Source: Cephalothrix simula
Taxonomy: Eukaryota > Nemertea > Palaeonemertea > Archinemertea > Cephalotrichidae
DNA length: 16,211 nt
Direction: 5' to 3'
Assembly: GCA_035591015.1 (NCBI GenBank)
Contig: JAXIUW010010008.1
Span: 1-16,211 of the forward strand
Position numbers and translations under genes: made by a program. Of this stretch, positions 9,111 through 16,211 are shown one piece after another (within the stretch, counting starts at the first letter, position 1; the number at the start of each line of letters is the position of its first letter). The notes below the pieces were generated by a model. That model ran no database searches. It saw nothing but the letters and a program-made list of their open reading frames with translations, and was not told the origin of the DNA.

Positions 9111-9663
9111 TCATACCAGGGCCTATGTCTCTTGGTGTCATGGCCTTGCATTTTTGAAAATTTTAATTTACATGTAATACATGTTCATGTACGTCATGAT
9201 GACTTTGGCATGTTTAACTTTATTTGAAAAAAAAACAAGTCTCTTTTTTATATGTGACGTATCTCGTGATGTTATTTTATCACGCAATGTGAGAATTAAT
9301 ACTTTCCAAGCCTGCAATTTTGGGAATTTTTAAAGAAAATAACTACGGGCTGTTATCATGATGTCTGATATTAATGAAATTTTGTCATGATTAGCCTAAG
9401 CTTTAAAAAATGTAGATTCTTTGGTGACCCCAAAAAATTGACCCGATTGAGTTCAAAACACTTCGTAAAATACATGTACTTACTGCATCATCATAGAGCG
9501 TGGATTTATAAATGCCGAAACTTCCTGACCAGCTATAGTACTCCTCTTTCCTTTGCATTATTTGAAAATTATCCCACCCATGGGACTTTGGACGAAATCA
9601 CTAACAGCAGCCCCGAATTTATCCCGACATGACCCATCTCCTGTAGGAACTACATGTATTTTC
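9111..9663. other. Intron DNA between dispersed repeat copies 2 and 3
   Basis: No conserved frame, structure or repeat partner was seen here. Confidence 0.45.
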
Positions 9664-9833
9664 TGCCGGTGTAACGGTTTGCCGTGTTCCCCGGCGTTCA
9701 GTGCCCGCATGTACATTTAAATAGGAAGGTAGGACAATAAAGTCAATAAAAGCCGGTTGCCAGGGTCCTACGAAAAAAGCCATACTATCTGTATATGCTA
9801 TACTACGAATCGCCAGGGGATTCACACCGGCAA
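9664..9833. repeat. Dispersed repeat, copy 3
   Basis: It matches copy 2 closely from GGTGTAACGGTTTGCCGTG onward. The ends TGCCGGTGTAA (9664-9674) and TTCACACCGGCA (9821-9832) are roughly inverted, hinting that the unit is a short element with terminal inverted repeats. Copies 2 and 3 lie in direct orientation about 730 bp apart in the same intron. Confidence 0.75.
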
Positions 9834-9955
9834 AAATATTTGTCTTCATCATGCTTCTTTGAGACCACTCTCACGGCATTAGCTGCTATGTTCTTAGTTG
9901 TTTGCAGAGTGAGAGTTCTGGGAGGCCATTTATGATAGTTTGTTTATTTTTTCAG

Positions 9956-10122
9956 ATGGCGAAGTGTCCCAAGTATTGCGTCACGTCAAGATACCCATTG
10001 TAAGCAATAAAGATTGCAATGGATACTACAAACCAATTGAAGAACTTGGTGTTAATCTCAACATTACAAATGATATGATGTGTGCTGGTTACACTGATAC
10101 TGGTGGTCGGGACGCTTGTCAG
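9956..10122 (+). CDS. Protease exon with Cys168-Cys182 loop and specificity residue Asp189
   Basis: The acceptor is TTTATTTTTTCAG ending at 9955. The first two bases complete an Asn codon after GHTEE, giving GWGHTEE-N-GEVSQVL. The exon encodes the VKIPIVSNKDC strand (Cys168), a variable 170-loop, and an Asn-Ile-Thr sequon at 10060-10068 that could carry an N-glycan on a secreted protein. It then encodes NDMMCAGY (Cys182) and GGRDACQ, where Asp189 is at 10111-10113 and Cys191 is in the next-but-one codon. The Asp189 predicts trypsin-like cleavage after Arg or Lys. The exon ends on a complete Gln192 codon before GTAAGC at 10123 (phase 0), the conserved intron position in front of the Ser195 motif. 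The frame stays open past the donor to 10345, so an intron-retained transcript would encode a protein without Ser195. Confidence 0.95.
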
Positions 10123-10934
10123 GTAAGCTGTCTCTCATTTTTGGCGGTGTTTGGTGGAACGATTGATTTTAAAACGACTCTTTTTTGGCTTATCCTAGCC
10201 ATGTCAAGAATCGATACCTTCTTGGCCATATTGATTCATCCTACCTGCAACAATGTCGTATGTAACGAAGTTAAGAACTTATATGATCTAATAGCGACCG
10301 ATTTTCGGCTATTTTCGACGCCTAAATTTTACTGCGAGTCTGATTAATCAATAAGATATAGGAGAGGAGGAAAAGGTCATTTTAAAGTCAAGATTTTTCA
10401 TATAAAGTAATGGCAGAATATTATATGGGATGGGAAAGGTGAGATCAACATTTTCTTTGGTTACTGCCTGTTATTGCGATATTTTTTTATTTTATGGGAT
10501 TTATAACATATGTTATTTCCTGTTATCTCTTGACACATAAACGCATCAGTACCTGGACAGTAAATCAAAATTGACATCAATAACCATGTTTGCATCCTTA
10601 CAAAAATGATAGTCAATATTTGGCCAACTTTACAAGCCATCCATAAAGAATCGTGACATCGTTGTCAAATATTCTTTGATGATTTTCCATTAAAAAACAT
10701 TTAATGTTCTACTTATGGAATAGCGGCGACAACTTCTTGATTACATTTCATCAATGAATTACAAGATTGATCAAGACCCCTGAAGACCCTGAAAGAAATT
10801 CATATTTTATTTTGATAGGAGAGCTCAGTTATCTATAAATAAATTTATCCAGTAATCCTGAAATCCAAATTCCCAAAGTAATTTTATCCATGGTTACAGT
10901 AGTTAATGACAGTGCTATGACATCCATAGGCCCT
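10123..10934. other. Intron DNA after the Asp189 exon
   Basis: The protease frame reads on to a stop at about 10345 if the intron is retained. Beyond that, nothing recognisable. Confidence 0.5.
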
Positions 10935-11507
10935 GGTAACAACCAGCTTCGGGAGAAGATCTTTTTCAAAGAAAAAAGATAAGGATTGCAACATAGGGTT
11001 GGGGCAATAGAAAACGTTATACATGTATTAAGCACTTTGAATCTATGCAAACTAGAATAGCTGTGAGGGTCAGATATGGCTCATTTGAAGCAATATTATG
11101 GATATAAGTTTTATAGCCTTATTTTGAACGGTCTTTCTTAGATATTGAATAATCATCATGAAATAAATCTCCAAAATATGGCCTGAAATTGTTGCCAATG
11201 TAGAGCATGTTTTCATGAATTATTCAAAAATCTACGAAAAACCGGGCTATTATCGCCCAAGGCGGTGTTGTTGAACTAATATGCCACCAGAAAATCATGG
11301 TGAAAATTTCTGCCCGCATGTGATACACCTTCCCCCTCCTGCTACTAAAGCCTATATCCATTTCACCATGAGTTTTGCTTCAAATGAGCCCACTCAGCTA
11401 TTCTAGTTTGCGCACATTATGGATTGAAAGTGTTAAATATAAGTTTTCTATTGCAAAGTCTATGTTGCAATTTTTCTTTTTTCTTCGAAAAAAGGCTAGT
11501 TGTTACC
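10935..11507. mobile_element. Foldback element with GGTAACAACCAG termini (573 bp), in the intron before the Ser195 exon
   Basis: The left end GGTAACAACCAG (10935-10946) is complemented by CTAGTTGTTACC at 11496-11507. Inside, AGAATAGCTGTGAG on the left matches CTCAGCTATTCTAG on the right, and the complement of GCTTCAAATGAGCC lies near 11078-11091 on the left while the forward copy lies near 11375-11388. The inner arms around 11100-11165 and 11205-11250 also match. The right arm carries roughly 80-100 bp not found on the left. A third related segment is at about 8426-8937. Confidence 0.8.
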
Positions 11508-11694
11508 TATGATGACATCTGGTTCGTCAGTTTTCCTTTTTGACCACAGAGTTGAGTTGCGAACAAGAAAATTTTAAATTTTGGAATAAAGACGGTCAGC
11601 TGTTACGACCTCAAATAACGACCGGAAGTGATCATCAGAATACTTCCGGTTTGTGATGTAACAAGTTCCTGTTTTTAAGGAGATTCTATTTCTA

Positions 11695-11770
11695 CATACT
11701 AAGGGTTAACTCTGGTTCTATTTTTATCAATTCATACTAAGGGTTAACTCTGGTTCTATTTTTATCAATT
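11695..11770 (+). repeat. Tandem duplication, 2 x 38 bp
   Basis: The unit starting CATACTAAGGGTTAACTCTG occurs at 11695-11732 and again, identical, at 11733-11770. Two perfect copies indicate a young duplication. It lies inside an intron with no visible function. Confidence 0.95.
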
Positions 11771-13301
11771 CATGTTTTATGGTGGTAATTACACATTATC
11801 CTTTGCCGAAGGAGATAGCAAATATTGGCCAGATTAAATCAATTGTTACAACTGATGGAAAAACTATTGACTCTCTAATCTGTAATTACCAAAAAAAAAT
11901 TTTAGAGGCATCCTAATCTCATGTTGTGATATAATGAACTATAATCTGGCTCTTTATTTTCGTTCGAAGTAGCCATGCTACCTTTGTATCAATCTTCGTT
12001 TGTATCAATTATATACGAACCAATATGGAATACCTCTATTGATCAGAAAATAAACAAGAATTTTTATTTCATAAAATTTCGGCCTTCTAAAAAACTCAGG
12101 AAGCGTCATCTCCCACGTCAATTTCGTATCTATTTATTTTTCGAAAGAAGCTACATGTATATATAATATACAAATTTAATTACGGTGTTAGACTAATGTG
12201 TGTCCTATAATTACCGCATTAATTGACACAAATACTATCGCTATGCTCAATACTCAATAGCCGATAATGACGTGTGGCAAGTATTTTTAATATCTTGACG
12301 TGGCAGAAATATTTTATTGTTCAGTGAAATTCTGATTTCTTGGCAAACATATTAATTGTCTTGTGAATTTTTTTCCGCTATGACATTCCATATTTATGCT
12401 TTTTTATACCCAACTTTATTTATTTTCCTTGTTGGCAGAAAATAAGAGCATATAAATCTTTTTCCCCTAAAAGAAAACTCGAAGTTAAATTACTAGTTTG
12501 TGTTATCATTACAAAATTGAGATACTCGGAAAAGGCAAATTGATATAGATGAGCATCATTTGTGTACGTAATTATGATCGACAATCAAATGCCGTCATTG
12601 GGGAAAGTTGGGGTATTTATAAATTTCAGTGAATACAAATAGGTAAGGCTAATCAAAATTAGAACTTGGGCTGACTTCCCCTAGGCCCTGATTTCGCCCA
12701 CTAGATTTTCTGAAAAAGAAATTTGCTTCAAATTGCCTAAAACTCCGTAAATAAGACGTATGTAGTCAAAAGTTCGAAAAGATCTTTTCATTTAAGCAAA
12801 TATTTTGACTTCAGGAGCAAGTATAGCCCATCCTCCGTGTTCAAAGTGAATAGGGATTCAAAACTGTCCTGATAAAGTATGTTACCGGTCGGTCCACACA
12901 ATGAAACTGCCAGTCATCAGGTTATGGTAATAACCTTCCGTTACCAAAATATTTTGGTGCTGAGACCTGGGCTTAAAAATACTCTTCTATTCAATAATCA
13001 TACAATGATATTGGTTTAAGAAACCTAATTATCACAATAGTGGCGATTAATTGCACAATTCTATTGAAATTAATGAAATAAATAATATTGTTTTGCGCGT
13101 GTAATATTTATGATCATTAATCAGTGAAACCATAGGACTTGTGGCAAACGAAGTGGAAAAAACTGGTGGGCGGAATCAGGGGATCTTTATATTATGTGCC
13201 CAGAGTGAGGCAAACTGTATTTAAAATTCTGCGCCGCTCCCTAGTCCTGGCTCAGGATATACATGTACAACCTTAGAAAAATTGTATCATTTTCTTTCTA
13301 G
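11771..13301. other. Long intron stretch without recognisable features
   Basis: AT-rich, with only short chance palindromes such as GGTTATGGTAATAACC near 12920. No further exon of the protease is needed here because the flanking exons join in frame. Confidence 0.5.
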
Positions 13302-13478
<177 letters not shown>

Positions 13479-13816
13479 TTGTGTGACAAACAAATTCCTC
13501 TCAGGAATATTTGCAAATGAAAATTGCTTCTGAAAAGCCGAAAAATCTAATTCTTAAATTTTTGTGAGTTTTTTTAATATACATATCATCAGTTAAACCC
13601 TTTATTTCAACCAATATCCTACATTTGTACTGACGTCTCTCGGCCGAGGCGTTGCCGAGTTATGACGTCATCAAGGCAAAAAGCTTAAGAAATATTCGTA
13701 TCGATATCAAATGCCCGGAACGAAGTTTGTAGTAAGTCACAAGCTGAAATCAGGAAATTTTTGCGCCCGTGAATTATCTTAGGATCTTTTAGAAGATCCA
13801 GACTGCGGTTAATAAA
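13479..13816 (+). other. Probable 3' UTR of the protease gene with nearest poly(A) signal
   Basis: There is no downstream reading frame. The first AATAAA after the stop is at 13811-13816. Further AATAAA hexamers lie at 14107-14112 and 14149-14154, so the true end is uncertain. The stretch also holds the CRE-containing hairpin at 13631-13670. Confidence 0.5.
13631..13670. repeat. Palindromic hairpin carrying CRE-like TGACGTCA in the 3' region
   Basis: TGACGTC-TCTCGGC at 13631-13644 is inverted relative to GCCGAG-TTATGACGTCA at 13652-13670. The right end contains the full CRE octamer TGACGTCA (13663-13670). It lies 153 bp after the protease stop codon, inside the likely 3' UTR. Confidence 0.65.
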
Positions 13817-14747
13817 ATTGCTTAACACTTGGGAAACTTTTATAATTGAAAATGATCTGTTATATTGTTAGTATTTCTAAAAGTACTTGTTAAGTTACGT
13901 GTTTAATGTTTATATTGTTTAAAATACGGCACTGAAAAAACTTGCACCAAACTCACACTATCCTATGTGTATAGAAATGGAATATATTGAATCTAATTTA
14001 ATTATCATTTCCGTGCGTCATCTCCCTCCAATTGTTTTGAAGATAACCATTCCCTAATGGTCATTGAAAACCAGATAATCCTATAATCCTCAAGTTGAAT
14101 CCGCGAAATAAAATTGTGTGTACTCAATTAAAAGTTGAAAAGGGCATCAATAAATCTGCCCAGTCTCTTAAATCTTAATAATTGTTTTTGTACATTATGT
14201 ATCCACTAGAGTATGGAAAGTATTGGAAGGTCGACAGAAGGTGAGCAAAAATTCACGCCCCGCTTTTCTTAAAAGCGGCGCAAATATAATATAATATAAT
14301 AAAGGCGTTTTTTGACATGAGTACCATAGACCAGCAAAAACGCCTCACATGCAACCATAGGTCAGTCTTAAACAGCTAAAATTAACAAAATGTATTACCT
14401 TTCAACGAAATCGGGTGTCCACCTGGGATCTAAAATTACAATAGTTTTTAAACTTTTATTTTGCAAAATGGTCAGCAGAGTGAATGAGTAATACTTTCTA
14501 AAAAAAGTAGTAATGAAACCAAATGGTCAAGGTATTTGTGTTCAACCTCTGATGGTTTTTGCTGTAAAAACTCTGGCAACAGAAATGCACATTTCGCCGC
14601 TAGGGGTACACTACGTAGTAGATCACGTTTATGAGGCGTAGATCAACTGTAGAGAAGTGAGGAGTCTCTTACTGGTGGTGCTAGCAAATGCAGAACCGTA
14701 TCCCCAAAAAGTGGGCCGAGTCAAGGCGCTTCCTTTTGGGCGTCTTA
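13817..14747. other. Downstream DNA, alternative poly(A) signals, no gene seen
   Basis: AATAAA at 14107-14112 and 14149-14154 are alternative ends for the protease transcript. The rest contains the microsatellite and a non-repetitive stretch near 14570-14745 that I could not assign. Confidence 0.45.
14285..14304. repeat. Short ATAAT microsatellite flanked by small hairpins
   Basis: A 5-bp ATAAT repeat sits between CGCTTTTCTTAAAAGCG (about 14261-14277) and a GGCGTTTTTT ... CAAAAACGCC inverted pair (about 14304-14343). These are simple structures; no coding content. Confidence 0.5.
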
Positions 14748-15134
14748 CGCTTCAAGGTGATGTGATTATCCACATATAACCTCGAGTTTACATACACAAC
14801 TTCCAGTTGATTTTAAGTAGGGTCGATAATTTTGGGAAAAACTAGTTTTAGATCACGCAAGTAATCACGTGCACAATCTGAATGACCAGTTGCTACAAAA
14901 GTACGTAGGAAGTCGGCTAATGAAAGAGATGTGTTTACATTATTCTGATTAACTGCCTGATTATATCACTTCAATCGATACAATTCAATGAATATGCAAC
15001 GAACCTGGTAATCGTTTAACCAATCAATCGTTTAGCCAATCCCGTCCGATTTGGGCGAAGCTTTCAACTAGTTAAAGTACGATGGTTGTGTCAATGGTAT
15101 ATTCAGATGGAATATAACGTTGAGTATCAACATG
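14748..15134 (+). repeat. 360-bp dispersed repeat, copy 2 (downstream of gene)
   Basis: It is the partner of the intronic copy at 4378-4735, with small insertions such as a duplicated AATCGTTTA-CCAATC motif near 15010-15040. Sequence divergence suggests two old, independent insertions, not a recent duplication of the locus, because the flanking DNA does not match. Confidence 0.85.
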
Positions 15135-16211
15135 CCTTCTGGGCACTTAAAGGGCGCATTTTTTGCTAATCTCTGACGACCTTCGAATTTTGCAAAGTCA
15201 TTGTTATACGTGTATGTTAATTTCTTCTTCAAATTGTGGAATAGTAAGAAATTTGACGTATATCTTATTCAAAAATAAAATTCTACATCTTAGGCCAGTT
15301 TCGAATGAACATTAGATAAATTGTAATAAATCTAAGATAATATTTATTAACAAAAAGTAAATTATTTAATGAGAGGGTTAGATTTTTCTGTAAATACTGA
15401 ACCTTAATTAAAGGTAATACCAGTAAAATTCTGTCCAATTTTCCTAAAATCAATTTTGTTCTTCTCTTAGGCGTATTGTTGTTTGTATGGCGAAACGGTA
15501 AGCTACGAAGCTTCCTTTATTTTCCAAATAACCCATTTAACAAAAACTGTCTTTGTCTTAATTAAGAGCCATGAAGGAAAATTCCCGCAGATTCCCCCGG
15601 GTTTTTTGTTCTCGTGATGTTTTCGTTGATATCCTACTGAATTTTTAAACTACACTGTATATTCCGCATAGTACAAAAATGTAGAGTATACACAAATGGA
15701 TGGAAAAGTTGGTTAAGGCATGGCTTGATGGTTTAATTAGCTTCCCGGGTCTCCAAGGGTTTCTCATATTAGCGGTATGGAACCCCAATAACCTATATAT
15801 CACTTAAATGGGCATGCAAATAAAATAGAGTAAAATTGTAGTAATTTTATGTCCCTACAACCACCTGGTGGAGGGTGGTGGTTAAAAATGTCCAAAAGAA
15901 ATGGCCGAAAATCAGCAAATCATTGATTTTTTTGATTTGTGGCAAACAAACAAATAGTAATTCCTATAAACTACATGTATACACCCCTGGAAAGGGTATT
16001 TAAGATACAGTTAAATTGTGGTGGTTTCATGTCCCTAATATGAGAAATTATCGCAACTTTTAAGGGCAATATGTAGTCATTATCGCAGGAAAAAGGCTGC
16101 AATATATAGCGATATCGGCCCGCAAGAATGGATCTTGCTATATCAGCCTTCACCTCCCTCATGGACTATGAAGGTGATGCTCCCAGTGTGCCTGTAGTTG
16201 CACTAACCTGG
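15135..16211. other. Intergenic or unassigned DNA at the right edge
   Basis: No gene is supported. A spaced direct repeat is present: AAATTGTAGTAATTTTATGT at about 15834 and the related AAATTGTGGTGGTTTCATGT at about 16013, both followed by CCCTA. A 12-bp inverted pair TTTCTCATATTA (15760-15771) and TAATATGAGAAA (16036-16047) brackets the first of them. A splice-site-bounded 27-bp candidate at 15471-15497 is discussed in the findings. Confidence 0.45.

Noticed and set aside
8929-9141. Minus-strand 70-codon frame (and the similar one at 9619-9852)
   Set aside because: Both are the complement of the same dispersed repeat family and are not conserved as frames between copies.
2842-13301. The gene as a processed or decayed pseudogene
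   Set aside because: All splice sites are canonical, frame phases match at every junction, and triad, Asp189 and C-terminal motifs are intact.
14595-14620. CTCF-like word CCGCTAGGGGTACAC
   Set aside because: Only part of the consensus matches and two core positions differ; too weak without binding or conservation data.

Overview
The window is eukaryotic and very probably from an invertebrate animal. It is AT-rich and has no bacterial-style gene packing. Its only recognisable gene is split by long introns with canonical GT-AG ends. Non-coding DNA is crowded with foldback and miniature inverted-repeat elements and older dispersed repeats. A marine lophotrochozoan-type genome would fit, but that is inference and no taxon-specific marker was found.

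The gene is the 3' part of a secreted or ectodomain-type trypsin-like serine protease (peptidase family S1, chymotrypsin fold) on the + strand. Five coding exons (2642-2849, 4957-5093, 8070-8225, 9956-10122, 13302-13478) join in frame with intron phases 1 (upstream intron), 2, 1, 1 and 0. They encode 280 residues plus one split codon. The order is: short Cys-containing pro-segment, RTKR/IVGG activation site, His57 exon, Asp102 exon, linker exon, Asp189 exon, Ser195 exon, stop at 13476-13478. The 5' end (signal peptide and any extra domains) was not found and is either left of the window or in an unrecognised short exon in 1-2641. The catalytic triad and trypsin-type Asp189 are intact, but three positions are unusual: oxyanion-hole Gly193 is Phe, Cys201 is Lys (leaving Cys136 without its usual partner), and Trp215 is Thr.

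Region by region: 1-2641 is 5' intron or upstream DNA with a foldback element (872-1432) and one copy of a dispersed repeat (about 2217-2350). Intron 2850-4956 holds a short foldback (about 2919-3226), a GC-richer degenerate repeat field (about 3340-3860) and a 360-bp dispersed repeat (4378-4735). Intron 5094-8069 holds a second copy of the 872-type foldback (5415-6032), a strong 104-nt hairpin (6487-6590), another imperfect foldback (about 7304-7401) and a near-perfect miniature Tc1/mariner-like element (7795-7979). Intron 8226-9955 holds repeats adjacent to one another. Intron 10123-13301 holds a 573-bp foldback (10935-11507) and a 38-bp tandem duplication. From 13479 onward is 3' UTR and intergenic DNA with poly(A) signal candidates, a CRE-containing hairpin and a second copy of the 4378-type repeat (14748-15134).

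No RNA gene, CRISPR array, transposase gene or second protein-coding gene could be supported.
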